The notes: generated by a model from the sequence alone, not told the origin. 64,000 bases of DNA from Phlebotomus papatasi (GCF_024763615.1 NC_077222.1:1364001-1428000), one strand, 5' to 3'; positions 12,001 through 23,101 are shown, counted from the first letter of the stretch. Program-made: numbers and translations.

Positions 12001-14174
12001 TAATTTTCAAACAAAAAAGCATTGTAAATTTGTAATAAATAGAAGGAAATGTACAGTAGAGCCTCTCTATAGTCCATATTTGGTTCCATATTTGACACTT
12101 CGGTAGCACGGTCATTTTTTAAAATTATCAACGACTTTTAGTATTGAAATTGTTTGACGGCTTCCACTTTCTTTGCGATTGTGGTACTTGTCCTCGCTCT
12201 CTTCATTATGGATCACAATTATCACAACTAAAAAATAAATAAAATTGCCAAAAATATTAAAATAAATATGACAACTTTGCGTCGCGTACTAAAAAAAACA
12301 TAACCTAACTTAAAATCAGTGTTTTGAAATCAACGCTCGATAAATTGTGGACTATAGGGCGATGGCCTATAGCGGGGTTCTACTGTACAATATTTTTGTT
12401 TCTTGCATTATTAATTGAGAAACAAAAACATCCACGCTTCTGTTAGTCACAATAAGTTTCCAATTAATTGAGGTTAGGTGGAACATAGCCTAAAACGTAC
12501 AATTAATTTACAGAAATAGATATTTTTTTAACCTTATTTTTTATGCAGAAAAATTAACAAAAATCAGAAGAGACTGCAAGTGTATCGCCTCATGCGAGGA
12601 ACCTGAGTACAATATCGTGTATTCTTCTAATGAGTGAGTTTAGTTTAATTGCTTTAAGATTTTAATCCTTTTAGTAATCATTAAAAAAAATCATATTTTT
12701 AGTTACTTCGGAGAAGATATGGGAAGTCCAATAACTATATCAATGTCTGCTCTTCCCACCACAAGATTTATCAGACACACAGTCAGGACAACGTTGGATT
12801 TTATCAGTAAGTATTACTTCGGAATTTCGAAAAGAGAATAAAATGTTTTAAGGTTAGAATCAAAAAATTTTAAGGTAAATATTTAAAAATCCCTGGAATT
12901 GTATGTATTTTAAATATCTCAAATCCGCGGAAATAAATTATTCAAGTTGGAAGAGTTTTCAAAGTTTATAGGTTATTATCTAAGTAGGATATCTGACAGA
13001 TTCATTTTGGATTCAGATATTCCGGATCATATTTATTTTAGATCTAGATCTTTCATTTGAGAAAAAGAAGCTGTTTCTCTCTGGAACATATGATCAGAAG
13101 ATCTGAATCCGTTTAACACTTTAAAACCCGATTCAAAAAATCACGTAAAATACCAAACTGGCATAAAATGCCAGTGGAGATATTTTCCACAAAAAAGCAT
13201 TTTTTCAATAGTTTTTCCATAGTAGTTCCATAAGACTTCTAAAGAAGTTCTAGGACTCATAAATTCCGTTTTCAATAAATATTTTCCCATTTTTCTTGTC
13301 ATTTTTATATAAATTTTGTGAAAATTGACAAAAGATGCCAAAGTGAATTTTTACAAATTTTTGTAGCAAAAAGCCAATTTCTTTTCAATTTCCTTTTTCT
13401 TAGCAATTTGGTAAGCATCTTAGAACACATATCTATATATTTTCCTGTAAAATTTTCAAAATTTCAGATGTAGTTTTATGCTTTTGTTTAAGAAAATTTT
13501 ATGTGAAATTCCAACAGGGAATCGAAAAAGAAAAACAAAGCGAAAAGTGCATTTTCACCTTAATTTTGTTATATTACCATTCTACAACAATTCTATGTCT
13601 TATATTACTTAATTTTTAATAATTATTTTAACATTTTCACGTATTTTTTACGATTTTTTCGAATCGTGACAAAACTCAAAAAAATGTTAACATTTTTTAG
13701 GTTATGTAGTATAAGCCATTCAAATATATCCATTTTTGATGCCAATTCCATATTAAAATAAGGTGGCATTTTACGCCAATTTGGTATTCTACGCCCATAT
13801 TTTGTTTTTTTTCCCAATTTTTTAAATAATAAAAAAAATATTAACTATTTTTTTCTACTAAACGAAAGCTAATTAAATTCTCTATACATTAGTGTTATTA
13901 CTCTAGCATAATATTAAATAGAATTTCTACTATGAAGCTCCAAACTTAAAATTGGAGTAAAATGCCACTTTGGGTTTTAAAGTGTTAAAGGTTATGTTCA
14001 ATATAACCTCACATTTATTTCCTTTGTATTTTTTTTATTTTAGTATCAGTTGGAGGAATATGCAGTCTTATGTTTGGAGCATCAATACTCAGCGTAATTG
14101 AATATGGAATTTTTATATTTTGGAAAATAATGTCATTCACCAAGAAAATCGCCAAAGTGAGGAAAATGAAATAG
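6098..14174 (+). CDS. Pickpocket-like DEG/ENaC sodium channel subunit
   Basis: Two-membrane-span amiloride-sensitive channel subunit; pickpocket members act in sensory neurons and epithelia. Exons joined in frame: ~6098-6252, 9850-10592, 10765-10818, 12549-12633, 12703-12806, 14044-14174, giving at least 423 residues. Visible features: TM1 (FYITCIVVILLTLLL); the post-TM1 motif NTSFPAISVCE; the extracellular motifs GQCYTINS and RRCRFSSE; the cysteine pattern YSYSTCITTCVAEAQIELCNC; CKCIASC; and TM2 with VGGICSLMFGASILSVIE, containing the G-x-S filter (GAS). All splice sites are GT-AG. The 5' end is uncertain: the open frame reaches back past 6098 to a possible acceptor at 6047-6048, and the usual N-terminal HG gating motif was not found, so a first exon may be missing from my model. 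Intron 1 (3.6 kb) and the 12.8-14.0-kb intron carry transposon relics. The stop lies 150 bp before the Tti1 ATG. Confidence 0.85.
6310..7010. repeat. ~23-bp minisatellite in pickpocket intron 1
   Basis: About 30 copies of a unit like TTTTATCGCATTATGGGATTG, with GCGATTG/GGGATTG and CCCATTTT/CGCATTAT variants, run through this stretch. The long plus-strand open frame here is an artefact of a repeat whose length is near a multiple of three. Confidence 0.8.
7028..7530. repeat. Foldback repeat with GTTCGTAAA motifs
   Basis: An arm at 7160-7250 (GTCATTTGTTCGTAAATTTT then TGCCAGACAAACAAAAATG) is matched in inverse orientation by 7425-7500 (CATTTTTGTTTGGCTGGCAA through ACAAATGACAAAATTTTACG). A ~260-bp direct duplication is overlaid: 7037-7130 resembles 7310-7400 (AAATGCT...AGTTCGTAAAAGTT). 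No transposase was seen. Confidence 0.65.
8173..8679. mobile_element. piggyBac-like non-autonomous element (TTAA-bounded)
   Basis: TTAA at 8173-8176 is followed by CCCTTTAACGACGAGACAC. On the other side the mirror CGTCCTTAAAGGG precedes TTAA at 8676-8679. TTAA target duplications and CCCTTT-type ends are typical of piggyBac. About 500 bp, with no transposase frame. Confidence 0.7.
9329..9522. mobile_element. MITE with TAGRGTAAAGTGRTAYAA ends
   Basis: Left end TAGGGTAAAGTGATATAA and right end TTGTACCACTTTACTCTA are inverted copies of each other (~18 bp) about 194 bp apart. Several GTTGGACA words sit inside the left end. Located in pickpocket intron 1; non-coding. Confidence 0.65.
10912..11112 (+). 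mobile_element. MITE family B (CTTCAGAC ends), copy 1
   Basis: Left end ACGGGCTTCAGACCAAAGGC (then TTAGCC) and right end GGTAAACCTCTAGTCTGAAG (then ACCG) form a ~25-bp inverted repeat. The ~200-bp body is shared with copies at 53265, 62409 and, interrupted, at 23629. It abuts a family A element at 11115. Confidence 0.75.
11115..11252. mobile_element. MITE family A (TTAAGCCGAGAGACGGCTTA), copy 1
   Basis: A ~135-bp element with ~40-bp inverted ends: TTTAAGCCGAGAAACGGCTT on the left and AAGCCATCTCTCAGCTTAAG on the right. The same structure recurs at 17656-17789 and 23665-23801. Outer ends resemble GCYCTAGACA. Non-coding. Confidence 0.75.
12052..12387. mobile_element. pogo-like MITE 1
   Basis: TACAGTAGAGCCTCTCTATA at the left and TATAGCGGGGTTCTACTGTA at the right are inverted repeats. 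CAGTAGAACCCCGCTATA-type ends are typical of pogo/Tigger elements, which duplicate TA. About 336 bp, non-coding, in a pickpocket intron. Confidence 0.75.
13113..13988. mobile_element. TTAA-bounded element with CACTTTAAAACCC ends
   Basis: TTAA at 13113-13116 is followed by CACTTTAAAACCC; the mirror GGGTTTTAAAGTG precedes TTAA at 13985-13988. An inner inverted motif (AAAATGCCA / TGGCATAAAATGCCA) lies near each end. About 876 bp in the last pickpocket intron. The open frames inside are short and match nothing I know. Confidence 0.7.
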
Positions 14175-14324
14175 AAGTCGTTGCGGATTTAAACCTTCGG
14201 CAAACAGCGCCTCTAGTTGATTCAACATTGAACTACATAACCAAAATATAACCCAAAAATATCCGTGTTTGTGTTTATGTTGTTATGATTAGAAAAAGTG
14301 TTTTAATGTAATTTGTTATCTAAA

Positions 14325-17300
14325 ATGCAGAATTTAGAAGTGTTTATGAGTGATATCCTCCCTCTTCTTGCGAAAATAAATAAACAGCCTAATATTCGTG
14401 AGATCCAGATGCTCAATGAGCTCCTTGGGAAGTCCAATGATGTATTTGCCGGAAAGATTTACAGCAACATGCTCCTTCCAATTCTCTCTCAAATCGATTC
14501 CCAGGAGCTTCGGAATAAACCAGAGATTAAGGAGCATCTTATATCGACAATTAACAATCTCCTGAAGAGGATAACTGTGGACAAAGTTGATTGCTTCAGC
14601 ACGATTCTCATAGTTCTCCTGAAGCAGATCTATGACTTCCAGACTGGGAGCCTGGTGAAGTCCTCTGAGGAAATGAAATTTGCGGTTCTGGAATGTGTGA
14701 AAACCCTCTCAATCCGGACTTCAAAGGACGTTATTGAGAAATTCTTTAAGCCTAAAAATCGGAAAATCGTTGCGAATTTGCTTTTTTGTTGCGTTCAAAT
14801 TGTGGAGCAGGAAGGCTTTGCAGGATTGAAGATTTCTTCAATAAGATGCATCCTGAGCTTCCTGCAGATTGATGATGATTCTGATGAAGATGATGTTGTT
14901 CTCAGGAGTGAGATTGCTGATGTTATCTACATGCTACTGCCCAGAATCCTCAAATGTCTCATGGAAACTGCCCTCAGAGACACAATCAAAGGGCATCTGG
15001 TGATAGCTCTGAGTATCAAAGCCATTGGCAGGATAATATGCCTGGTTCTGGAAAATAATGAACTGGATCTTGAGGAGAAGATGATCAATCTTGAGGATTT
15101 TCGCAAAATGATCCTAGAAGACAGCAGCAAAGATTCAGGGAATTCGGACATTCTGAAGGCTCCCCTGAGTGGAATTCCGGAAGATAAAATTCTAAGGAAG
15201 GATCCTCAGTGGATCAATGCTGTGTCCAAGAAACTAAAACCCTTCCTGGCCAAGTTGATCATCTTCGCGCAAAACGACCATGTAAAAGTTCGCAAAAAGC
15301 TACTGAAAGGATCTGCAATCCTCCTGAAGAAGTGCTCAAAAACCCTTCCGGATTGCCTTCAGAGCCTTCTAGAAGTGATCTTTGTCATGTCCTTCGATGA
15401 AGACAATTCCATTTCTAGTGAATCCAGAGAAATTATCCGATCACTAAAGTCTCATCCGAGATACGAAGATTTTGTGAAAAATGCAGAAGCCACATTGAAT
15501 TCAGTTCTCCTGACCCTGCCTCAGAGCATCCTCCGGGAAGATGACCACATGCAAATCCTCGGATTGACTTTGCTAAAGGGCTCCTTGGACTTTATTCCTC
15601 CGAATGATCTTCTGACCCTGATTTCTGATGAATTATTCTTGGAGAAACTCTCAACTGTGATGATCCTTGGAGCCGAAATCAACACGAAGCAGGAGGATTT
15701 GCTAGCTGAAAGTATTACAAAGGGACATCCCTGGAGGACTCCCAAATGGCTCAGCAACAAAAAATCCCAAGAAATCTTCGAGGAATTGTGCAAATCCTTC
15801 AACAAACCGGAAATTATTGAGATAATTTCCAGGCATTTCTTGGGAATTTTCGAATTAAGGACTCAGAAAAGCAATGAAGTCCTTCTGATCCTCAACAATT
15901 TAATAAGAAGCGAAGATTTGAAAGGGTCAGAAAGCACCTGGAAGATGGAATTCCTGACTGAAGTCATGAGAGATATTCACTGGAATCTCTCCTTGCAAGT
16001 TCCCGGAATCTTGACAGAAACATCCGGAGAAGAATTTCTGACAATTGAAGATGTCAAGTTCAACATAATCCATTCCTGCCTTATCCTGGAAGCCATTGGA
16101 CTCTGTGCTCAGAAACTGAAGACTCTCTTTCACCCTTTCCTCTTCAAGACCTTCCACAGAGTCCTGGCCAAAGCAGGAAGTTCCAATTCTTGCGTTAAAG
16201 CAGCAGCTTTGGGCGCTCTTGAGGACATGAAGGCATCCTTCAATTTAGCCACAATCGAGGAATTTGTCAACCTCAATTCCGATTACATCATTTTCTACGT
16301 CAACAAATTCCTGCGGAAGGATCATTCTTACGACGATGGACTAGGAATGTTGCAGATTATCCTCGAATACAGCTCTAAAGATTCCAGTACCCATTTCTAC
16401 CTGGAAACTATCCTAAACTCCCTCCTTCAAGACAGCGCAAAAGTCAAAGATCAATCGAGGCTAAAAGCCCATTTCAGGATCTACCAGATCTTCCTTACCA
16501 AAATTAAACATCAAATCAAAGAGGAAGACCACTCCCAAAACCTCGAAATAACTTCTGATGACATCCTGGAAAAATGGCTAGAGATCTGGAATCAAAATGA
16601 TCAAATTGAAGAGGAAGAAGTTGAAGAAAACAACGAACCAGAAGATCCTGATCCCAAGGAACCAGAATCCATTCCAAGCTACATCAAATTAACAGAAAGC
16701 ATCCTAAAACTCGTTTTAAAGCACATTTCTTCAAAGGACCAACATTTATCCTTGCTGTCCCTTGAGCTTCTGACAGAAGGACTGCTAATTTTGAGGCAGA
16801 AGGAGGAGAAACTTTTGCCTATTGTCCATCTCATTTGGTTCCCTCTGACTGAAAAATTCAAATGCGAAAATCCTGTGATCCTAAGGCAATGCTTCAAACT
16901 CCTTGTTATCCTCGCAAAAACATCCAAAGACTTCATTCACAATCGAACCCTTTCGGATGTCATCCCTTTGATCAACAAGTACCTCACTGATGTCGCCAAA
17001 AAGTCTCCGGGAAATGCTCAACAGGGATTGTACACGTAAGTTTCAAGAAATCCTTGTGAAACGTAGATGAAACATATGTTTCACGTAATTTCTCAATAAG
17101 ATTTTAGCGCCCCTAGCGACTATCGGATGAACTTGAATTGATCTCAAAAGTTCAAAGAGTAAAATAGGATACTTCGGAATCATTTCTATTTTGGATTTTG
17201 AGATCCCCACAGTGTTTCAGACGAAAAAATACTCTTTTTGAAATATTTTCCATTATTTTGGTAAATTTTGCCTTCCAGAAACAAATTTCCAATTTTGAGG

Positions 17301-20297
17301 TTAGAGTTACCATAACCTATAACATTGTGAAATAACCTCTGTGCTGCGTGCTTAACTCTTTCCGGACCGCAGCGTATGCTGCAAGCCAATTTCACTATTT
17401 TTTGATAAAAAATATCTAAGCTCAGGAATTAATTAGGGTCTTATGAAAAATATCTTACATTTTGATATCCTTATAGTTCGACAAGAATTGGATTTTTATC
17501 AATTATAAATAATAAAAAAAAAACATTATTTTTCATAGAATAATCATATGCTTCTTTGGGTACTCTAGTCCCAAAAGAGACGAAAGAGTTAAATGAGTGA
17601 TTGAGATTTTTAGTTCAAGACCTGTGTTTGGAAAACCTAATTTCTTGACTGAATAAGGGCCTTGATAGACTTGAGGATTAGCCGAGAGACGGCCTAGCGT
17701 AATCATATTCGAAATAATGATTAAACTATATTTCAATCATTTTCCACTAAGCCGTCTCTCGGCTTAAGTCTTAAGTGTGTCAAGGGCCTAAGCCTCATTT
17801 ATTTGAATTTAAAACATTAAGCACATACAAAGGTTATGACAAATTTCTTAGGTTAGGATTTAATCCAAGGGCTCATTTCCATTTTTTGTGACAAGGGTTT
17901 CTGGTTTCTCAGGTTTCGTGATGTAATTTTTGGATTTCGCGGGTTTTGCGATGCAGAAATTGGGTTTCTCGGGTTTTACGATGCAATTTTTGGGTTTCGC
18001 GATGCAGAAATTGGGATTTTCAGGTTCCGCGATGATAGAAAAATTGGGTTTGTCAGGTGTCGCAATGCAGAAATTGGGTTTATCGTGTATAGCGATGCAG
18101 AAATTGAGTTTGTCGGATTTCGCGATGCAAAAATTCGGTTTCTCGAGTTTCACGGTGCAGAAATTGAGTTTCGTGATGCAGAAATTGGCTTTCGTGATGT
18201 AATTTTTGAGTTTCTCGGGTTTCGCGAAGCAGAAAATGAGTCTCTCGGGTTTAACGATACAATTTTTGGGTTTCTCGGATTTCGCGATGCAAAAAGTGGG
18301 TTTCTCAGGTTTAACGCCTAAAATTTTATCAGGAAGAAAGATTTAAAATTTTTTTCAGTCGCAATGGAGATTGGTTTTTAATTATTAAACCTGATTTAAC
18401 CTATTTCATATCAACCTCTCACAGCCAAGTATCAAAGAATAAAGCCCAATTTTGCGTCGCAGAGCATTTCTTAACAAAGATTTATAATAATAAAGGAGTA
18501 ATAATTTAGTTACTAGAAAAAACTGGTATAATTTTTCAACTCTAAATTTTGCAAACCTTGCCTTCCAGAACAAATTTCTCAATTTCGAGGTTAGAGTTAT
18601 TATATTTATTTATTATTTATTTTATTTATTTATTATTTATCTAACTTTAAAACTGTACCAGTTATTGGCCATCTGAAAAGTTTGTGAAATTTTGTAAAAA
18701 AAAAAAACATTTCAGACTTTTGAATTCATGATAATGCAGCATATGTTTCAGTTGAATTTTAAAAAATCTTTTTAGAGGTTAGATCCTACATAACCTCAAA
18801 AATACATTTAATTTTTTTTTATTAAATAAAGCAATAAAGCAACTTTATCTTTTCCGAAAATTCTTTTAAACAAATTAATTTAATTTAAATTTACGTTTCT
18901 GGCAATAACTCAATTTTAATTTTAAAAAATCAGTGTTTAAAATTTGTCAAATTTCCTGGGTTAGAATTTTATTAACTTAGTTCTTAGGTTTAGAGATCAC
19001 ACTAAATCGTTCATTCTGGGAATTGATTCAAATTACTACAGTAGAGTTCCTCAAATTTGAACGACGGACGGTTGAATTCAAAATGTAAAATTTGAGGTTA
19101 TGCGAAGAAAGTTTTGCGAATCAGAAAGAATTTTCTCTAGTATTTCCTCAATATTATCGTATTATATTAAATTCCGCAACAATTTCCGTTTATTTCACAA
19201 TAAATGACATTGATATGTTCTTTAAAGTTATTTTTCTTAATTTAGGAATAGTGAATTTCACATAAATTCCTTTACGTTTTTGAAAATATTGTTCAATTTT
19301 GAGGAGTAGGAAATGCCATCTATACCCCCCAAATGTTCATATTTGAGGAACTCTACTGTAATTAAAATTACATCGGGATGGAGGATTTAAAATTTTTCAA
19401 TTACAATGGAGATAGGTTTTTTTTAGGTTAGACCTGACATAACCTAATATTTCATACCAATTTCTCTTAGTAAAATTTAGAGTTCAGAACCTATCCATTT
19501 GAGTTGCAGAAATCGTCAATGCTTAAATTTTTACCAGTAAAATCCTTGTCAGTCACAATGCAGGATGGTTTTATTTAATTAATCTAAGGTTATACCTGAC
19601 ATAACCAAATATTTTGTACCAATCTCTTTCATAGTAAAATGTCACAGAATAAATCCTATTCTTTTTTATTGGCAGCATCGCTTAATGCTGTCTAGAAAAA
19701 TGTGTGACTAATAATAATCAGGATATAAAAAATTATCTAAAAAGTTTTAAATTGTAAATTCAATAAATTCTAACCTCAAAACCGTAACGGACTCTTCCCT
19801 TTTAAAATATTCTTCAATGTTTTTTTTAATTATTTTGGATTCTTGAATTATTGATAATAGTTGCGGATTACATTACAAAATTTCTCCTTTGACCGATTTT
19901 TTCTTTGGAGGTTAGGTCATTCATAACCTCAAAAATATATTAACCTCTTTATCAAGGAAATCTAACTAGCCCTTTCTTTTCTTTTGAATCTTTCTTTTGC
20001 AAAAATGTCCTTCATTTTTTTTTATTTAATTAAATTTTCAGGCATACGCAGGAATTCAAGCTGATCCACACGATTCTCTCCCAATATGGCCAGCTGATCT
20101 CTGCCATTGAATTGAAAGAGAAAAATCTGGATGATTGCTTAAGCTGTTCCCTGAGATTTTTGGACCGAAATCAACATGAAGACATCCAAAAAGTTGCTCT
20201 TGAATTTTTTAAATCTCTTTTACGCTACGATAGTCCTATGATCTACTTAAAACTCCACAAATATGAGAGAATACGGGAGAAATTGGAAATAAATTGA
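14325..20297 (+). CDS. Tti1: TELO2-interacting protein 1 (TTT complex subunit)
   Basis: Large alpha-solenoid protein. With Tel2 and Tti2 it forms the TTT co-chaperone that helps newly made PIKKs (mTOR, ATM, ATR, DNA-PK, SMG1, TRRAP) mature with Hsp90. Two coding exons: 14325-17035 and 20042-20297, joined across AC|GTAAGT...TTCAG|G, give 988 residues (human TTI1 ~1089). Helical HEAT-type repeats run throughout. The block VKVRKKLLKGSAILLKKCSK with SLLEVIFVMSFDEDNSI matches the TTI1 region with KVRLELVELVHSLLLKCSQ-like sequence. An acidic linker (IEEEEVEENNEPEDPDPKEP) lies near residue 770-790. The 3-kb intron holds transposons and a minisatellite. The ATG at 14325 is the first in frame after an upstream stop-free stretch. 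AATAAA at about 20310 follows the stop. The family call is by remembered similarity, since Tti1 diverges fast. Confidence 0.75.
17352..17592. mobile_element. piggyBac-like element, short version (CTCTTTC ends)
   Basis: TTAA (17352-17355) is followed by CTCTTTCCGGACCGCAGCG; the other end reads GAGACGAAAGAG before TTAA (17589-17592). The same two ends, in reverse order, bound a 1-kb element at 38758-39761. So this looks like an internally deleted copy in the Tti1 intron. Confidence 0.7.
17656..17789. mobile_element. MITE family A, copy 2
   Basis: Inverted ends GATTAGCCGAGAGACGGCCT and TAAGCCGTCTCTCGGCTTAA flank a ~50-bp core. Outer ends GGGCCTTGATAGACTT and GTGTGTCAAGGGCC are also inverted. 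Located in the Tti1 intron. Confidence 0.8.
17890..18315. repeat. ~27-30-bp minisatellite in the Tti1 intron
   Basis: About 15 copies of a unit like GGTTTCGCGATGCAGAAATT (then GGGTTTCTC) occur. Because many copies are multiples of three, both strands show long frames rich in KPNFCIA or GFAMQKLGFS peptides. I regard these as repeat artefacts. Confidence 0.85.
19037..19360. mobile_element. pogo-like MITE 2
   Basis: TACAGTAGAGTTCCTCAAAT at the left is mirrored by ATATTTGAGGAACTCTACTG (then TA) at the right. The CAGTAGA ends are shared with the element at 12052, but the body differs. About 324 bp in the Tti1 intron. Confidence 0.75.
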
Positions 20298-20353
20298 AGA
20301 AATTATTAAATAAAATGTTTATCAAAATAAATATTAAACTTGCCAATTTTTTT

Positions 20354-22583
20354 TTAAGTCGGAAGTTCTTTTCTAGCCCCCACGAAGGATTCCATTTCCC
20401 CCTCAAGTGTCTCAAAAATCCTCCTGATCGATTCCTTGGGCAGATCTCTTTCATGTGAGAATCTCAGAGTACTCATAACATTTTCGATCTTGGACATGAA
20501 TTCTTTAAAATAAGTCCTTGTTCTTTGCAATTCCTTCGATTGCAGATCAATGATCTCGAGGGCATAGCGCATCGTGGTATTGGGTGAACTTTCTGAAATT
20601 TCAGAAAACAGCTTAGAAATGGGGATTATTGAGCCAATCCAGAGCATTCACCTTCCATTCGGAAGTTCATCCGGATTCTGCTGGATTTAGGGAGAGATTT
20701 ACGGCCAGAAGTTGAGTCAGGACGACTCCGTCTAGAATCTCCCCTTCTACCTGGTGTTAAAACTTCCCTAAGCAAATCCCTCCTGCTTCTACTTCTTCCG
20801 GAAGAACGCTCTTTTGATCTATCAAAGGACGATGATACTTCCGGAAAGGATTCTTCTTGAATTTGGGAACTATAGAGTTCAGGAGAGGATTCTTCGTCAA
20901 TTGCACTGAGTTCATCTTCAATTCCAAAAAGATCTTTCCTCTGATATTGACCAGGAGACATTATATCCTCAAACAAATCCTGAGTATGCATTTCGTGAGA
21001 TTGTAAAATACTCCCATCTGTGGAAGGATCTGTGACAGAAGCTGAAACTTCAGGAAATGATTCCCTGCCAATTTCGCTCTCTTCTTCGATTTTGTCCAGA
21101 AAACTCCTCCCCGTAGAAGCCAGTCTCCTAAATCCCGAGCGCTCCAGAGAGCTGCTTATGTCTGGGAAAGATTCATCAAAAATCTGCAGGGAATCTTCTG
21201 TAAAGCCAGAAGATAATTCAGGAGAAGATTCACTGTCAATTGCACTCAATTCCTCAATACTTGTTCCATGGACTTTGTCGTAGTCAGAAAAAATATCAAA
21301 AGAGCTGACTTGGAACAAATCTCCTGTGTCCATTTCCTGTGATTCCAAGATACCCAGATCTCCTGAGTATCTGCTTGAATCGTCAGTTGATGAGTCTGGA
21401 AAATCTGGAAAGGATTCCTTGAAAATCTCACTTAATGATGATTTGAAGAGAGACTCTTCCCTTTTTGATCCTTTGCTTTTGCTAAAGGATCTCTCAAAAC
21501 TCGAATATTGAGGCATTGATACATCCTGAAGTTGCTGACTATCAGAAATCTCTTGGGAAATCCTCTGAGAAGCAGCACTGTAAAATTCAGGAGAAGATTC
21601 TTCATCAATTTCACTTAGATTTCCACTGATCTGATAGTCCTCTTGAAACTCAGGTTCCATTATTCCGCCTTCGAACAAATCCCCCGTGTCCATCTCCTGA
21701 GACCCAAGGATACTCAAATCCCCGAAACCCTTGCTAGAAGACTCCACGGAAGAACTCATATCAGGGAAGGACTCCTTAAGTATATCGCTTGCAGATGTTT
21801 TAAAGAGATCGACAGAGGAATAATGCCCAGCTGCTCCTGAAGAACTGATATCAGGGAAGGATTCTTCCTGAATATCACTTCCCAGAGTCTCTGAAATTTC
21901 AATGGGTCCAGAACTAGCCAGTTCAGGAGAAGATTCATCAATAATTTCGCTAATGCCTTCTAGGCTTTCCGACTGATCAATGGCAGATTTGCTAAGTTCT
22001 GGAAAAGATTCCCTCCCAATATCGCTAGCAGATGTAAAGAAAGAAACCCTCAATCCCTTTCTTGAATCCGTTGTCACCAATTCCGGTGAGGATTCTTCAT
22101 CAATTGCACTCAAATCATTAGCAATTCCTGCAAAATCCCCATCAGGGACATTGTACTGGCCAGGTGGTAAAGGTTCAGCGAAGCCTTCTTCAAACAAACC
22201 CTCTGTGTCCATTTCTTGCGACTCAAGGATACTTCCACTTCTCTCAGAGGATTTCCACACTGAAGAATACTCAGGCATTGATTCTTCCTCAAGATCTCCC
22301 AAAGCCGGAGACTTGGCCAATTGATCTTCAATTAATTGTCTATAATTTGGTCTAGGACTTCGAATGCGATCCGATTGCAAGATCATACGATCTCTCCTTA
22401 TTTCAGGATAAGCCTTAAGCAGTTCATGCTCCAACTGCTTAATGAGCTTCAGTAATTTGAGTATCTTTTCTTTAACTGGGAGTTTACTGGACTTTACGCT
22501 TGTGAACAATTTGAGAGCATTTTCTATTATATCATTGAGAGTAGAAGACCTCTCCTGGACAGAGGGATCTTGGCTTGTTCTCC
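20354..22583 (-). CDS. Unrecognised serine-rich protein with repeated acidic motifs
   Basis: Two minus-strand exons seen: 20652-22583 and 20354-20592, joined across a 59-nt intron (20593-20651; GTGAAT...TTTCAG) in frame, at least 722 residues. No ATG opens the first exon; AATAATAG at its 5' edge looks like an acceptor, so a start exon lies upstream. Basic, helical ends (N: KEKILKLLKLIKQLEHELL; C: LQSKELQRTRTYFKEFMSKI) flank a ~500-residue low-complexity middle. The middle repeats three motifs: SQEMDTGDLFE (4 copies), LSAIDEESSPEL (about 6) and xESFPDISS (7). Four to five of the second set fit L-x-x-I/L-x-E, the PP2A-B56 docking motif. The end IRMNFRME joins ESSPNTTMRYALE. Function unknown; a regulated scaffold, possibly chromosomal, is a guess. 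Its stop is 56 bp from that of Tti1, facing it. Confidence 0.7.
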
Positions 22584-22727
22584 CTATTATTTAGAAACAA
22601 ATCAAGACAGGATCTAGCTTAAAAATCCTGAATTCTAAGATCAAGCACAAGGATTTGCGACTTATTTAAAAAAAAAGGAGTTTTTGCCGTATCGCTTAAG
22701 GCGTGGGATAATTTATTGGGAAAATGA

Positions 22728-23072
22728 GGATCTCAGTGGCGCAATAGGCAAGACCGTTGGCTCTTGGGCGAACGAGATCTCTGATTCGACTCGCAAAGTT
22801 GCGAGTTCGAATCCCGCCCGGTGCAAACAACTAAAAAGACATTTTCTCTATGATAAAATGTAATAAAATGCACCGCTTCTGTCCAAAAAAAATCAGGTAA
22901 CTCTGGGAACATGGAAGAAGCACCCACCTTGCAGGGAAGGCGCTCCTAGGCGATCTACATCTGGACTAGTAGATTCTTCCACCACGGAATATAACAGCAA
23001 TATAATGTGACTACATTGTAGTAAAGTATTCCGATACGATTAATATAATTATAATAATAATAATAATTGGTA
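22728..23072 (+). mobile_element. tRNA-derived SINE
   Basis: The 5' part is tRNA-like: an A-box-like CAGTGGCGCAATAGGC near 22735 and a B box GAGTTCGAATCCCGCC at 22803-22818. A ~200-bp unrelated body follows and the 3' end is an (ATA)n tail at 23046-23068. The region between the boxes is too long (~50 bp) and does not fold into a clean cloverleaf, so it is a SINE and not a tRNA gene. Confidence 0.75.
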
Positions 23073-23101
23073 AAATGCATAGGTGATAGGGCCCCTTAAG
23101 C

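Noticed and set aside
14334..16936. Minus-strand ORFs opposite Tti1
   Set aside because: Shadows of the long Tti1 exon. No motifs, and they are explained by its codon bias.
17860..18321. Repetitive proteins (KPNFCIA on minus, GFAMQKLGFS on plus)
   Set aside because: Both strands and several frames are open because the minisatellite unit is close to a multiple of three. It is inside the Tti1 intron.
21020..22355. Plus-strand ORFs opposite the serine-rich gene
   Set aside because: Antisense of the repeat-rich exon. They show only complements of the repeated motifs.
22728..22825. tRNA gene on the plus strand
   Set aside because: The A-to-B box distance and stems do not make a cloverleaf. The sequence continues as a SINE with an (ATA)n tail.
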